Shown here piece by piece: positions 1-10,035 of a stretch of 64,000 bases of DNA (position 1 is its first letter; each line of letters begins with the position of its first letter). The notes under the pieces are model-generated. The model was not told the origin of the DNA, made no database searches, and worked only from the letters and a program-made list of their open reading frames with translations. The position numbers and the translations under genes were made by a program. The DNA comes from Mesobacillus foraminis (lineage in GTDB: Bacteria > Bacillota > Bacilli > Bacillales > Cytobacillaceae), in contig NZ_SLVV01000007.1 in assembly GCF_004340465.1 (NCBI RefSeq), forward strand, positions 1 to 64,000, in the 5' to 3' direction.

Positions 1-8
1 CCCGACCA
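1..8 (+). tRNA. tRNA-Pro, 3' end only
   Basis: The first eight bases read CCCGACCA, the acceptor end plus CCA expected for a Bacillus tRNA-Pro. In B. subtilis trnB, tRNA-Pro directly precedes the Ala-Met-Ile-Ser-fMet order seen here. Only the tail lies in the window, so identity rests on synteny. Confidence 0.6.
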
Positions 9-17
9 TTATTAAAC

Positions 18-93
18 GGGGCCTTAGCTCAGCTGGGAGAGCGCCTGCTTTGCACGCAGGAGGTCAGCGGTTCGATCCCGCTAGGCTCCACCA
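18..93 (+). tRNA. tRNA-Ala (TGC)
   Basis: A complete cloverleaf of 76 nt. The acceptor GGGGCCT pairs with AGGCTCC, the anticodon stem CCTGC/GCAGG encloses TGC, and CCA is encoded. It is the first complete tRNA of a trnB-like cluster. Confidence 0.97.
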
Positions 94-112
94 TTTTTAA
101 AATAAATAACTT

Positions 113-189
113 GGCGGTGTAGCTCAGCTGGCTAGAGCGTACGGTTCATACCCGTAAGGTCGGGGGTTCGATCCCCTCCGCCGCTACCA
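113..189 (+). tRNA. tRNA-Met (CAT), elongator
   Basis: 77 nt cloverleaf with anticodon CAT between TACGG and CCGTA and an encoded CCA. The anticodon stem lacks the three G-C pairs of the initiator, and the order matches the elongator Met position of B. subtilis trnB. Confidence 0.93.
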
Positions 190-206
190 ACTTATCAATT
201 TAAAAG

Positions 207-283
207 GGACCTTTAGCTCAGCTGGTTAGAGCAGACGGCTCATAACCGTCCGGTCGTAGGTTCGAGTCCTACAAGGTCCACCA
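207..283 (+). tRNA. tRNA-Ile2 (CAT, lysidine type)
   Basis: 77 nt cloverleaf with anticodon loop CTCATAA and encoded CCA. The CAT anticodon superficially reads Met. However, the CTCATAA loop and GGACCTT acceptor match the minor tRNA-Ile whose C34 is converted to lysidine by TilS to read AUA. The assignment is by similarity and cluster position. Confidence 0.85.
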
Positions 284-294
284 TTATTTACTGC

Positions 295-387
295 GGAGGA
301 ATACCCAAGTCCGGCTGAAGGGATCGGTCTTGAAAACCGACAGGCGGGTTAAACCGCGCGGGGGTTCGAATCCCTCTTCCTCCGCCA
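295..387 (+). tRNA. tRNA-Ser (TGA)
   Basis: A 93 nt class II tRNA with a long variable arm. The anticodon TGA lies between TCGGT and ACCGA and CCA is encoded. Its 3' end is followed almost at once by a fragment of the next tRNA (fMet) rather than by the complete gene. Confidence 0.95.
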
Positions 388-390
388 TTT

Positions 391-618
<228 letters not shown>

Positions 619-621
619 TCT

Positions 622-697
622 GGTCCCGTGGTGTAGCGGTTAACATGCCTGCCTGTCACGCAGGAGATCGCGGGTTCGATTCCCGTCGGGACCGCCA
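622..697 (+). tRNA. tRNA-Asp (GTC)
   Basis: 76 nt, acceptor GGTCCCG/CGGGACC, anticodon GTC between CCTGC and GCAGG, CCA encoded. It follows fMet by three bases, as in B. subtilis trnB. Confidence 0.97.
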
Positions 698-709
698 TTT
701 ATTTGTTTT

Positions 710-785
710 GGCTCAGTAGCTCAGTCGGTAGAGCAAAGGACTGAAAATCCTTGTGTCGGCGGTTCGATTCCGTCCTGAGCCACCA
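710..785 (+). tRNA. tRNA-Phe (GAA)
   Basis: 76 nt, acceptor GGCTCAG/CTGAGCC, anticodon GAA between AAGGA and TCCTT, CCA encoded. Confidence 0.97.
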
Positions 786-815
786 TTTTTCAGCCGTGAC
801 GCTAAAAGGAATTAT

Positions 816-892
816 GGCGGCTGTGGCGAAGTGGTTAACGCATCGGATTGTGGCTCCGACACTCGTGGGTTCGATTCCCATCAGTCGCCCCA
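816..892 (+). tRNA. tRNA-His (GTG)
   Basis: 77 nt counting the extra 5' G (G-1) opposite C73 that marks tRNA-His. The anticodon GTG lies between TCGGA and TCCGA and CCA is encoded. Confidence 0.96.
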
Positions 893-906
893 TCTTATCT
901 AAATAC

Positions 907-980
907 GCGGGTGTAGTTTACTGGTAAAACCTCAGCCTTCCAAGCTGATGTAGTGGGTTCGATTCCCATCACCCGCTCCA
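907..980 (+). tRNA. tRNA-Gly (TCC)
   Basis: 74 nt, acceptor GCGGGTG/CACCCGC, anticodon TCC, CCA encoded. Confidence 0.96.
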
Positions 981-983
981 TAT

Positions 984-1057
<74 letters not shown>

Positions 1058-1078
1058 TTTTGTTTATACTTATACTAT

Positions 1079-1153
1079 TCCGCAGTAGCTCAGTGGTAGA
1101 GCATTCGGCTGTTAACCGAACGGTCGTAGGTTCGAATCCTACCTGCGGAGCCA
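1079..1153 (+). tRNA. tRNA-Asn (GTT)
   Basis: 75 nt, acceptor TCCGCAG/CTGCGGA, anticodon GTT, CCA encoded. Confidence 0.96.
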
Positions 1154-1159
1154 TATTAT

Positions 1160-1250
1160 GGGGAAGTACTCAAGTGGCTGAAGAGGCGCCCCTGCTAAGG
1201 GTGTAGGTCGGGCAACCGGCGCGAGGGTTCAAATCCCTCCTTCTCCGCCA
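1160..1250 (+). tRNA. tRNA-Ser (GCT)
   Basis: 91 nt class II tRNA with long variable arm and anticodon GCT between CGCCC and GGGTG. The acceptor GGGGAAG/CTTCTCC has one G-T wobble. CCA is encoded. Confidence 0.96.
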
Positions 1251-1253
1251 TAA

Positions 1254-1325
1254 GGCCCCTTGGTCAAGCGGTTAAGACACCGCCCTTTCACGGCGGTAAC
1301 ACGGGTTCGAATCCCGTAGGGGTCA
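1254..1325 (+). tRNA. tRNA-Glu (TTC)
   Basis: 72 nt, acceptor GGCCCCT/AGGGGTC, anticodon TTC between CCGCC and GGCGG. CCA is not encoded. It is the last tRNA of the cluster and is followed by a terminator. Confidence 0.96.
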
Positions 1326-1343
1326 TACGAAAAAAAACAAAAA

Positions 1344-1377
1344 AAGCTGCAGACATAAAGTCTGCAGCTTTTTTTTG
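1344..1377 (+). terminator. terminator of the tRNA cluster
   Basis: Perfect stem AAGCTGCAGAC / GTCTGCAGCTT with a short ATAAA loop, followed by a run of eight T, 18 bases after tRNA-Glu. Confidence 0.92.
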
Positions 1378-1489
1378 TTTTTTTTCACTTTTTTTATAGT
1401 ACAGGTTTAATATATTGAAATCTAGGGAATTTATTCTATAAAAAAAGTTTTTATTTTTTGCAGAATTATATGAGTTGATATACCGCCAT

Positions 1490-1503
1490 TGAAAACGTTG
1501 TTA
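1490..1503 (+). promoter_or_regulatory. candidate cre (CcpA) site before the glycogen operon
   Basis: TGAAAACGTTGTTA fits the cre consensus TGWAANCGNTNWCA at all but one defined position and lies 111 bases upstream of glgB. The leader from 1378 to 1614 is otherwise A+T rich without an unambiguous sigma-A promoter. Carbon control of glycogen synthesis would make sense, but this single site is only suggestive. Confidence 0.35.
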
Positions 1504-1614
1504 TGAGTAATATGGCGAATATCGTCGAACGATTTAGTTAAAATCTGCAAGGGTTTTTTTTAGATAAAGAGAATAATAGTGACAAGGCTGATTAGAAAAG
1601 GCAGGTGAAGAAGG

Positions 1615-3573
1615 ATGGTTTCACATCCTACAGAATATCAGCTGCATTTATTCCATGAAGGGTCCCTGTTTAAAAGTCATGAATTATTTGGAGCCCACGT
1701 CATAAAAAGTGATTTTGAGACATATACTCGGTTTTGTGTCTGGGCGCCAGCTGCTAAAAGTGTTAAATTGGCGGGAGATTTTAATGGATGGAATGGAGAC
1801 GGATATGAATTTGAAAGAGTTAATGGTGAAGGAGTCTGGATTCTGCATGTAAAGGAAGATTTAACAGGGTCCCTTTATAAGTATGAAATTACCGGACCAA
1901 CAGGTGAGAAAAAGTTAAAGGCAGATCCTTTTGCGTTTTATTCTGAGGTAAGACCCAATACCGCCTCGATTGTTTACCCCCTTGAAGGCTATCAGTGGAA
2001 CGACCGGCAATGGCTTCGTAAAAGGGAGAAGAAACAGACGCTTCAAGAACCGACAGCTATTTATGAAGTTCATCTTGGTTCATGGAAACTGTCAGAAGAC
2101 GGTTCCCTGCTTAATTATAAGGAGCTTGCTGATGAGCTTATCCCTTATGTTCTTTCCCACGGCTACACCCATATTGAAGTATTACCCCTAACCGAGCATC
2201 CACTCGACATTTCCTGGGGATACCAGGGAACAGGCTATTTTTCTGCTACAAGCCGATTTGGAACTCCGCAAGAGTTTATGTACTTTGTTGACAAATGCCA
2301 TGAGAACGGGATTGGAGTAATTCTTGACTGGGTACCTGGACATTTTTGCAAAGATGCCCATGGTCTTTATTGCTTTGACGGAAGCTATGCTTTTGAATAT
2401 CAGAATACAAAGGACAGGGAAAATTTTGTATGGGGAACTGCAAATTTTGATTTGGGAAAAAAAGAAGTTCAAAGCTTTTTAATTTCCAGTGCTTTATACT
2501 GGCTTGAAAAGTTCCATATTGATGGTTTCCGTGTAGATGCTGTCGCCAATATTATTTATTGGCCTAATTCCGATCTGGAAGTAAATCCTTATGGCATTGA
2601 GTTTTTAAAGAAGCTTAATACGGCCGTGGCCAAAAATTACCCTGGTGCATTGATGATAGCGGAAGACTCCACCGACTGGCCGAAGGTGACCGAATCACCT
2701 GAACATGGAGGATTGGGTTTTACATACAAGTGGAACATGGGTTGGATGAATGACATGTTAAAATACATGGAAACACCCCCATATGATAGGAAACATCATC
2801 ATAATAAAGTGACCTTTTCCTTTTTATATGCTTTTTCCGAGGCTTTTGTATTACCGTTTTCCCATGATGAAGTTGTACACGGAAAAAAATCTCTTTTGGA
2901 CAAGATGCCCGGTGATTACTGGCAGAAGTTTGCCCAATTGAGGCTGCTTCTGGGCTATATGACTTCCCATCCTGGCAAAAAGCTCACGTTTATGGGTACA
3001 GAGCTTGGCCAATTTGCAGAATGGAAGGACAAGGAACAACTGGATTGGCATTTGCTCGATTATGAAATGCATGAGAGGCTTAATCATTTTGTTAAAGAAC
3101 TGATAAAAATCTATAAACGTTCAAAACCGCTTTATGAGCTGGATCGTGTGTATGAGGGGTTTGAATGGATCGACGCCGATAATCATCAACAATCCATTTT
3201 TTCGTTTATTCGCAAAGGAAAGAAAGCTGATGATTATGTTGTAATTGTTTGTAATTTCACACCTGAGACCTATTCCGGGTATCGAATTGGTGTCCCTGGA
3301 CCAGAGACTTACAGGGAAATATTAAATAGTGATTCAACATCGTTCGGAGGCTCTGGCGTTATAAACAGCAAAACTATTAAGACCGACAAAATCGGGTTTC
3401 ATGGAAGACCTTACTCAATCGAGATGAATATATCACCATTCGGGATTTCTATATTACGTCCTGTTAGAAAAAGAAAGGGGAAAGTAACCGATGCAAAAGA
3501 AAAAAATCGTGGCAATGCTTCTGGCCGGGGGCCAAGGAAGCAGATTGAACTCCTTGACGAAGAATCTAGCTAA
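1615..3573 (+). CDS. glgB: 1,4-alpha-glucan branching enzyme GlgB
   Basis: Makes the alpha-1,6 branches of glycogen by transferring short glucan chains. The 652-residue protein has an N-terminal CBM48-like domain (about 30-115) and a GH13 barrel. All barrel motifs are visible: DWVPGHF at 238, nucleophile D308 in GFRVDAV, acid/base E350 in IAED, and HDE at 417-419. The ATG at 1615 has GGTGAAGAAGG before it. The last 27 codons overlap glgC by 83 bases. That basic, low-complexity tail makes the protein longer than the 627-residue B. subtilis enzyme and looks like read-through of a lost stop. It is the first gene of glgBCDAP. Confidence 0.96.
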   Translation: MVSHPTEYQLHLFHEGSLFKSHELFGAHVIKSDFETYTRFCVWAPAAKSVKLAGDFNGWNGDGYEFERVNGEGVWILHVKEDLTGSLYKYEITGPTGEKKLKADPFAFYSEVRPNTASIVYPLEGYQWNDRQWLRKREKKQTLQEPTAIYEVHLGSWKLSEDGSLLNYKELADELIPYVLSHGYTHIEVLPLTEHPLDISWGYQGTGYFSATSRFGTPQEFMYFVDKCHENGIGVILDWVPGHFCKDAHGLYCFDGSYAFEYQNTKDRENFVWGTANFDLGKKEVQSFLISSALYWLEKFHIDGFRVDAVANIIYWPNSDLEVNPYGIEFLKKLNTAVAKNYPGALMIAEDSTDWPKVTESPEHGGLGFTYKWNMGWMNDMLKYMETPPYDRKHHHNKVTFSFLYAFSEAFVLPFSHDEVVHGKKSLLDKMPGDYWQKFAQLRLLLGYMTSHPGKKLTFMGTELGQFAEWKDKEQLDWHLLDYEMHERLNHFVKELIKIYKRSKPLYELDRVYEGFEWIDADNHQQSIFSFIRKGKKADDYVVIVCNFTPETYSGYRIGVPGPETYREILNSDSTSFGGSGVINSKTIKTDKIGFHGRPYSIEMNISPFGISILRPVRKRKGKVTDAKEKNRGNASGRGPRKQIELLDEESS

Positions 3574-4636
3574 ACCTGCCGTTCCATTTGGAGGAAAGTA
3601 CCGAATTATAGACTTTCCGCTGAGCAATTGCACGAACTCAGGAATCTATACTGTTGGAGTACTTACACAATATCAGCCTCTTATTTTGAATTCCTATATT
3701 GGCATCGGAAGTGCGTGGGACCTTGACAGGAAAGATGACGGGGTAACCGTTCTTCCTCCATATACAGCCAGTAAGGAAGTAAAATGGTATACCGGAACGG
3801 CAAGTGCCATCTTTCAAAACTTAAACTACCTGCACCAGTATAATCCCGACTATGTTCTGATATTATCCGGGGATCACATTTATAAAATGAATTATGAATT
3901 AATGCTAGATTACCATATTGAAAAGGAAGCAGACGTTACGATCTCCGTCATAAAAGTTCCATGGGATGAAGCAAACCGTTTTGGAATTCTAAATACGGAC
4001 GAAGATCTGAAAGTGGTTGAATTTGACGAAAAACCTAAAGAACCTAAAAGTAATCTTGCCTCAATGGGAATCTATATTTTTAACTGGAAGCTGCTTGAGG
4101 AGTATCTGCTGCTGGATGATGCAAATGATGATTCAAGCCATGACTTCGGGAAAGACATTCTGCCTCTATTGCTGAAAGACGATAAGAAACTATTTGCCTA
4201 TCCATTCCGCGGTTATTGGAAGGATGTAGGAACTGTGCAAAGTCTGTGGGAAGCAAACATGGATCTGTTGGATGAGAGCTCAGAGCTTAATTTATTTGAC
4301 CAGTCCTGGCGGATTTATTCAGTCAATCCTAATCAGCCGCCTCAGTATATTTGCAAGGATGCAAAGCTGACCGATTCTCTGGTCAATGAAGGATGTACAA
4401 TAGAAGGAAGTGTAACTAGGACAGTAGTTTTTCAGGGTGTGACTGTTAAAAAGGATGCAGTTGTGAATGAAACAGTTATCATGCCGGATGCTGTTATTGG
4501 AAAAGGTTGTATCATCGAGAAAGCAATCGTTTCACCGGGCATTAAAGTGCCGGATGGTTCAGTAATCCGCCCAAAGGATGATGGCGAAATTCTTCTAGTA
4601 TCCGAAGAAACATTAGAGGAAATGGTATCCAATTAA
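3491..4636 (+). CDS. glgC: glucose-1-phosphate adenylyltransferase, catalytic subunit GlgC
   Basis: Converts glucose-1-phosphate and ATP into ADP-glucose, the committed step of bacterial glycogen synthesis. The 381 residues start with the nucleotidyltransferase loop GGQGSRL (13-19) and the [11 protein letters not shown] sugar-phosphate region. They end in a left-handed hexapeptide (beta-helix) domain. The start lies inside the 3' end of glgB with GAAAGGGGAAAG as ribosome site. In Bacillus GlgC works as a GlgC-GlgD heteromer, and glgD follows after 27 bases. Confidence 0.96.
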   Translation: MQKKKIVAMLLAGGQGSRLNSLTKNLAKPAVPFGGKYRIIDFPLSNCTNSGIYTVGVLTQYQPLILNSYIGIGSAWDLDRKDDGVTVLPPYTASKEVKWYTGTASAIFQNLNYLHQYNPDYVLILSGDHIYKMNYELMLDYHIEKEADVTISVIKVPWDEANRFGILNTDEDLKVVEFDEKPKEPKSNLASMGIYIFNWKLLEEYLLLDDANDDSSHDFGKDILPLLLKDDKKLFAYPFRGYWKDVGTVQSLWEANMDLLDESSELNLFDQSWRIYSVNPNQPPQYICKDAKLTDSLVNEGCTIEGSVTRTVVFQGVTVKKDAVVNETVIMPDAVIGKGCIIEKAIVSPGIKVPDGSVIRPKDDGEILLVSEETLEEMVSN

Positions 4637-4663
4637 ACGGAAGACATCGGGAGGGAATTTAAG

Positions 4664-5692
4664 TTGAATAAACGTTTACTGGGTGTAATAGATGCAACAA
4701 CTTATCATGAGGATTTAAGCGACCTGACCAGCCACCGTTCTGTGGCGGCAATTCCATTCGGTGGGCGCTATCGTCTGATTGATTTCGTTCTATCAAATAT
4801 GGTGAATTCGGGAATACAGAGTGTTGCGATTTTTCCTAAGTACCAGTACCGTTCCCTAATGGACCATTTGGGATCGGGAAGGAATTGGGACTTAAACAGA
4901 AAACGGGACGGATTATTTTTCTTCCCGTCCCCAAGCCTGGATAAACCGGTAACTGGGATTGGGTCACTTGACCATTTTGCAGCAAATATCGATTTTTTTA
5001 ATCGAAGCACACAGGAGTATGCTTTAATTACAAATGCCTATACTGTTTTTAACATGGATTTTAATCCGCTTCTTGAATGGCATGTCCATACAGGCTGCGA
5101 TATTACGGAGGTCCGCAAAAATGGTGCGACCTTGGGAATCTATCTTGTTAAAACATCCCTTCTTATGGAGTTAATTGAAACCAGAAAGGAAACGGGCTAC
5201 CTTAGCATGAGGGATGTAGTAACCGACATTAACAGCCCCTACAAGCTTTGTTATTATAATTATGAAGGTTATGCAACAATGATTGATACTGTTGAGACTT
5301 ATTATGCCGAGAGCATGAACCTTCTCAAACCGGAAATTTGGGAACAGCTATTTTTAAAAGAGAGGCCTATTCTTACTAAAGTAAAGGATGAGCCCCCAAC
5401 ACGCTACTCAAAATCGGCAAGTGTTCAAAACTCCATGATTGCCAATGGGGCAGATATAGAAGGAACTGTTGAAAACAGTATTATTGCCAGAGGCGTAAAA
5501 ATTGCCAAAGGAGCAGTTGTGAAAAATAGCATTATTATGCAGAAATCAAGGATAGGGGAAGACTGTATCCTCGATCATGCTATCCTTGATAAGGATGTAA
5601 GGATTGAAGCAGGTGCAATCATTACTGGAACAAAGAATTCACCAAATATCCTGCGAAAAGGATCTGTACAGGGAGAGTGGCTGAACTCGTGA
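4664..5692 (+). CDS. glgD: ADP-glucose pyrophosphorylase subunit GlgD
   Basis: A 342-residue GlgC paralogue without the GGxGSRL nucleotide-binding loop. Its N-terminus instead reads VIDATTYHEDL before the retained PFGGRYRLIDF motif. It keeps the C-terminal hexapeptide domain. The family is a non-catalytic or weakly catalytic partner that raises GlgC activity. Translation starts at TTG behind GGAGGG (4650-4655). Its stop overlaps the glgA start (GTGA), indicating translational coupling. Confidence 0.94.
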   Translation: MNKRLLGVIDATTYHEDLSDLTSHRSVAAIPFGGRYRLIDFVLSNMVNSGIQSVAIFPKYQYRSLMDHLGSGRNWDLNRKRDGLFFFPSPSLDKPVTGIGSLDHFAANIDFFNRSTQEYALITNAYTVFNMDFNPLLEWHVHTGCDITEVRKNGATLGIYLVKTSLLMELIETRKETGYLSMRDVVTDINSPYKLCYYNYEGYATMIDTVETYYAESMNLLKPEIWEQLFLKERPILTKVKDEPPTRYSKSASVQNSMIANGADIEGTVENSIIARGVKIAKGAVVKNSIIMQKSRIGEDCILDHAILDKDVRIEAGAIITGTKNSPNILRKGSVQGEWLNS

Positions 5693-7155
5693 AGGTTTTG
5701 TTTGCAGTATCGGAATGTGTACCGTTTATTAAATCGGGTGGACTTGCTGATGTAGCCGGTTCGCTGCCGAAAGAACTTAAAAAACTTGGGATTGATGTTA
5801 GGGTTATCCTCCCAAAGTATCAAATGATACCAGAAGAGTATAAAGATCAGATGAAAAAGGTCGCTGAGTTCACCGTTCCTGTGGGCTGGCGGAATCAATA
5901 TTGCGGAATTGAAGAGCTGGAGCTCGACGGGGTGCTCTATTACTTCGTCGATAATGAATATTATTTCAAGCGCAGCCAGATGTACGGGGATTTCGACGAG
6001 GGCGAGAAATTTTCTTACTTTAACAAAGCTGTCCTTGACAGCATCGGGGAGATTGGCTTCTACCCCGATGTTATCCATTGCCATGACTGGCATACTGGGA
6101 TGATCCCTTTTTTGCTGAAGGAAAAATATCGGCATCTTGAGGGTTACGAGTCCACAAAGACGGTTTTTACCATCCATAACCTGCAGTTTCAGGGGATATT
6201 CCCCAAAGAGATACTCGGAGATCTGCTAGGGCTTGAGGATCATTACTTCAACTCCGATCAGCTTGAATTCCATGGAAATGTATCCTTCATGAAGGCGGCA
6301 CTAGTTTCTGCTGATAAAATCACAACCGTGAGCCCTACATATATGGAAGAAATCCAAACAGCCTATTTTGGGGAAAATCTTGATGGAGTATTAAGAAAAA
6401 GAAATGCTGATCTTGTCGGGATATTGAATGGGATTGACAATGATCTATATAACCCGGAAAGGGACGAGGCGCTGATTGCTTCTTTTGGTCCGAAGAATCA
6501 TGGCGAAAGACTCTTAAATAAGCTGGAAATCCAAAAGCAATTTGGATTAAAACAGGATGAGGACATCCCCCTGATTGCGATGGTTACAAGACTGACAAAG
6601 CAAAAAGGTCTGGAACTTGTAAGAGGAGTCTTCCATGAAATAATGGCAACTGGCGCTCAATTGATTGTATTAGGTACAGGTGAAAGGGAATTCGAATACT
6701 TCTTCAGCCATATGGCTGCCAAATACTATAACCAGTGCCGTGTTTTTATTGGGTTTGATGAAGGCTTGGCACACAGGATTTATGCAGGTGCCGACATATT
6801 TTTAATGCCGTCCAAGTTTGAGCCATGCGGCTTAAGCCAGCTGATTGCATTGCGATACGGGGCTATACCTATTGTAAGAGAGACTGGCGGCCTGAACGAT
6901 ACAGTCAAATCTTATGACGGAATCTCGGGCAAAGGCAATGGATTTACTTTTACTCATTTCAATGCCCATGACATGCTGTTTACAATTGAAAGAGCTTTAG
7001 GCTATTACAGGGATACCAGGGAGTGGTACAGCCTGGTTGAAAAGGTCATGCAAATGGATTTTAGCTGGGCAAAGTCTGCGCAAATTTATCAGGAACTGTA
7101 CATGGACCTGTTCTCAAGGAGTGAATTGCATGTTTTCGAGTGTAACGGAGTTTAA
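5689..7155 (+). CDS. glgA: glycogen synthase GlgA (ADP-glucose)
   Basis: GT5 glycosyltransferase that elongates alpha-1,4 glucan chains from ADP-glucose. The GTG at 5689 is chosen because the product begins MKVLFAVSECVPFIKSGGL like its homologues, although a GTG at 5677 is also in frame. The ADP-binding KSGGL motif is at 15-19, and the C-terminal SKFEPCGLSQL motif supplies the E-x7-E glutamates. Length is 488 residues, close to the B. subtilis protein. It overlaps glgD at its start and glgP at its end. Confidence 0.95.
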   Translation: MKVLFAVSECVPFIKSGGLADVAGSLPKELKKLGIDVRVILPKYQMIPEEYKDQMKKVAEFTVPVGWRNQYCGIEELELDGVLYYFVDNEYYFKRSQMYGDFDEGEKFSYFNKAVLDSIGEIGFYPDVIHCHDWHTGMIPFLLKEKYRHLEGYESTKTVFTIHNLQFQGIFPKEILGDLLGLEDHYFNSDQLEFHGNVSFMKAALVSADKITTVSPTYMEEIQTAYFGENLDGVLRKRNADLVGILNGIDNDLYNPERDEALIASFGPKNHGERLLNKLEIQKQFGLKQDEDIPLIAMVTRLTKQKGLELVRGVFHEIMATGAQLIVLGTGEREFEYFFSHMAAKYYNQCRVFIGFDEGLAHRIYAGADIFLMPSKFEPCGLSQLIALRYGAIPIVRETGGLNDTVKSYDGISGKGNGFTFTHFNAHDMLFTIERALGYYRDTREWYSLVEKVMQMDFSWAKSAQIYQELYMDLFSRSELHVFECNGV

Positions 7156-9532
7156 AGCATCTTTTTTAAAAAAGCTTGAAATGACCCATGGCACCAGTTT
7201 TGCAGAAAGCACCAAGCGGGAACAGTTCCAGACACTGGGACTCATGATCAGAGAGTATGTCAGTACAGACTGGATCAAAACAAATGAACAGTACAGGACC
7301 AATGGCCAGAAACAAGTCTATTATTTGTCCATTGAGTTTTTGCTGGGAAGGCTGTTGCGTCATAACCTGATGAATTTGGGAATTGAACAAGTTGTAAGTG
7401 AAGGTTTGAACGAACTTGGCATTGAACTGGATGACCTGGAAGAGATTGAAGCAGATGCAGGACTTGGAAACGGCGGACTGGGAAGGCTTGCCGCATGTTT
7501 CCTCGATTCTCTCGCATCCTTAAGCCTTCCGGGGCACGGTTGTGGAATTCGGTATAAGCATGGACTTTTCGAGCAGAAAATTGTGGATGGGTATCAGGTC
7601 GAGCTTCCGGAACAATGGCTTCGTCATGGGCACGTTTGGGAAGTGAGGAAAGCCGATGACGCAGTTGAAATCCCTTTTTGGGGCAGTGTGGAAAGCTACC
7701 ATGAGAATGGGCGATTTGTATTTCGCCATCTAAATGCAGAATCTGTTACAGCGGTTCCATACGATCTTCCAGTCATTGGATATGAGACGGAGACAGTTAA
7801 CACTCTCCGCTTATGGAGCGCCGAGCCTTCCCGTTTTACTGCCAATGTGGATATTCTCAAATATAAGAAAGAGACAGAATCCATCTCTGAGCTGCTATAT
7901 CCGGATGATACTCATGATGAGGGGAAAATCCTGAGGCTTAAGCAGCAGTATCTGCTAGTCGCAGCCAGCCTTCAATCGATTGTCCGGTCCTATAAAAAGC
8001 AAAAACGCAGTCTTCTGGACTTCCATAATCATGTGAGCATTCATATTAACGATACGCATCCTGCCCTGGCAGTCCCAGAATTGATGAGGATCCTGATGGA
8101 CGATGAAGGCCTTGGGTGGGATGAAGCCTGGAATATTACAGAAAACACACTGTCGTATACCAACCATACCACGCTTTCAGAGGCGCTCGAGAAATGGCCA
8201 ATCCGGATTTTCCAGCCGCTGCTGCCAAGAATATTTATGATCATAGAGGAAATTAACGAACGTTTCTGTCAAAAGCTGTGGGACAAATATCCGGGCGACT
8301 GGTCTAGGATTGAAAATATGGCAGTCATCGGCCATGGAGAGGTCAGGATGGCCCCTCTGGCAATAGTAGGAAGCCATAGTATAAATGGTGTAGCCAAACT
8401 TCACACGGACATTTTGAAGGAAAGGGAAATGAACTCCTTCTATCAGGTTTTTCCTGAAAGGTTTAATAATAAAACCAATGGAATTACCCATCGGCGGTGG
8501 CTCCTGAAGGCCAATCCGAGGCTTGCGAACCTTGTAACGGAATCCATTGGGCCTGCATGGATATCCAATCCTGAAAAAATGGAAGCTCTTTTGAAATTCA
8601 AGCACGATTCAGCATTCCTGGAAAAGCTGGGAGATATCAAAACAGCCAATAAACAGAAGCTGGCGGAGATTATCCTTGAAAAAACGGGAATTGCCGTCGA
8701 TACAGCTTCGATCTTTGATGTTCAGGTCAAACGTTTGCATGCTTATAAAAGGCAGCTCCTTAATGTGCTTCACATCATGTATTTATACAATCGTTTAAAG
8801 TCGGATTCAGATTTTAATCTATATCCAAGAACGTTCATCTTTGGAGCGAAGGCTTCCCCTGGCTATTATTTTGCGAAAAAGGTCATTAAGCTGATCAACA
8901 CTGTTGCTGAGAAAGTAAATAATGATCCCGCTGTTAACGAAAAACTAAAAGTGGTCTTTCTTGAAAATTACCGTGTTTCTCTTGCAGAGGATATTTTTCC
9001 AGCTGCCGATATCTCCGAGCAGATTTCTACAGCAAGCAAGGAGGCATCCGGAACCGGGAATATGAAATTCATGATGAATGGCGCCCTTACCGTTGGAACG
9101 CTTGATGGAGCCAATGTGGAGATTACCGAGCTCGTAGGGGAAGAAAATATTTTCCTCTTTGGCTTAAGTGCTTCAGAAGTCCTGGATTTCCAAAGAAATG
9201 GCGGATATTATTCCCGTGAGTATTACCACTATGACCAAAGAATTCGTGACGTGACAGAGCAGTTAGTAAACGGGTTCTTTCCTGATACGGAAGATGAGTT
9301 TACGGCCATTTATGATTCATTGCTGGATCATAACGACCAATATTTTGTTTTGCGTGATTTTGCGTCCTATGTTGATATCCAGGAAAGAATCGGCGATGAA
9401 TATCGCGCAAAAGATGCCTGGCTTGATAAAAGCCTGATCAACATCGCGAAGTCAGGGTTCTTTTCCAGCGACAGGACAATTCGCGAATACGCTGACGAGA
9501 TCTGGAAGATTGCACCAGGACATAAAAAATGA
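7130..9532 (+). CDS. glgP: glycogen phosphorylase GlgP
   Basis: GT35 enzyme that releases glucose-1-phosphate from glycogen with phosphate and pyridoxal phosphate. The ATG at 7130 (CAAGGAG eight bases upstream) gives 800 residues, near the 798 of B. subtilis. An upstream in-frame start deep inside glgA is rejected. Motifs include EADAGLGNGGLGRLAACF, KTNGITHRRW and the PLP-lysine segment GTGNMKFMMNGA. It overlaps glgA by 26 bases and closes the operon, placing synthesis and breakdown under one transcript. Confidence 0.96.
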   Translation: MFSSVTEFKASFLKKLEMTHGTSFAESTKREQFQTLGLMIREYVSTDWIKTNEQYRTNGQKQVYYLSIEFLLGRLLRHNLMNLGIEQVVSEGLNELGIELDDLEEIEADAGLGNGGLGRLAACFLDSLASLSLPGHGCGIRYKHGLFEQKIVDGYQVELPEQWLRHGHVWEVRKADDAVEIPFWGSVESYHENGRFVFRHLNAESVTAVPYDLPVIGYETETVNTLRLWSAEPSRFTANVDILKYKKETESISELLYPDDTHDEGKILRLKQQYLLVAASLQSIVRSYKKQKRSLLDFHNHVSIHINDTHPALAVPELMRILMDDEGLGWDEAWNITENTLSYTNHTTLSEALEKWPIRIFQPLLPRIFMIIEEINERFCQKLWDKYPGDWSRIENMAVIGHGEVRMAPLAIVGSHSINGVAKLHTDILKEREMNSFYQVFPERFNNKTNGITHRRWLLKANPRLANLVTESIGPAWISNPEKMEALLKFKHDSAFLEKLGDIKTANKQKLAEIILEKTGIAVDTASIFDVQVKRLHAYKRQLLNVLHIMYLYNRLKSDSDFNLYPRTFIFGAKASPGYYFAKKVIKLINTVAEKVNNDPAVNEKLKVVFLENYRVSLAEDIFPAADISEQISTASKEASGTGNMKFMMNGALTVGTLDGANVEITELVGEENIFLFGLSASEVLDFQRNGGYYSREYYHYDQRIRDVTEQLVNGFFPDTEDEFTAIYDSLLDHNDQYFVLRDFASYVDIQERIGDEYRAKDAWLDKSLINIAKSGFFSSDRTIREYADEIWKIAPGHKK

Positions 9533-9542
9533 TGATGAATTA

Positions 9543-9570
9543 AAACCGGTCTTTAAGGGCCGGTTTTTTT
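9543..9570 (+). terminator. terminator of the glycogen operon
   Basis: AACCGGTC/GGCCGGTT stem, six-base loop and a T7 tract, starting 11 bases after the glgP stop. Confidence 0.9.
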
Positions 9571-9641
9571 CATATGCATAAACCCTGCTTTTTTGGACTA
9601 AGGTTTTATATAAATAATTCATTCCAAAGGAGGAGCAAGTT

Positions 9642-9986
9642 ATGAATGCCCCCAAGGTTTTAGGTATTGCCAGTTCGGCAGGCGCTCTTGTCTACATTTT
9701 TATCTTTATGTTTTTCAATCCATATACTGGGTATCCCGTGGCGCCGGATACCATTTTCATCCTGTTTTTCCTGTTCGTTGCACCGTCCGTGCTTGCATTC
9801 CGCTCCAGCCAGAAAGCCAGCTATTTACCTTTAATGGTGTCAGGCGTATGGTGCCTCCCCATTACTATTTATTTTTCATTTTCCCCTGGGCTGTTCAAAT
9901 GGCTATTTATCGCCCCTTTATTATTTCTATTATCAGCTGCTTTGATGATGATTTTTATAACGAGTGAGGAAGGCACAGAGATATAA
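9642..9986 (+). CDS. small integral membrane protein, unknown function
   Basis: 114 residues with four hydrophobic segments (about 8-25, 38-53, 62-80, 86-107) and almost no soluble part except the acidic tail SEEGTEI. The ribosome site AAAGGAGGAGC precedes the ATG at ideal spacing, which supports a real gene. It stands alone between the glg terminator and speD. I do not recognise the family and no function can be read from the sequence. Confidence 0.75.
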   Translation: MNAPKVLGIASSAGALVYIFIFMFFNPYTGYPVAPDTIFILFFLFVAPSVLAFRSSQKASYLPLMVSGVWCLPITIYFSFSPGLFKWLFIAPLLFLLSAALMMIFITSEEGTEI

Positions 9987-10035
9987 ATTCATCTACAGAC
10001 TCTTGACCATGCTTTCAACCGTTTGGGACAAAACC

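Noticed and set aside
207-283. A second elongator tRNA-Met
   Set aside because: The CTCATAA anticodon loop and cluster position fit the lysidine-modified tRNA-Ile2 better than Met.
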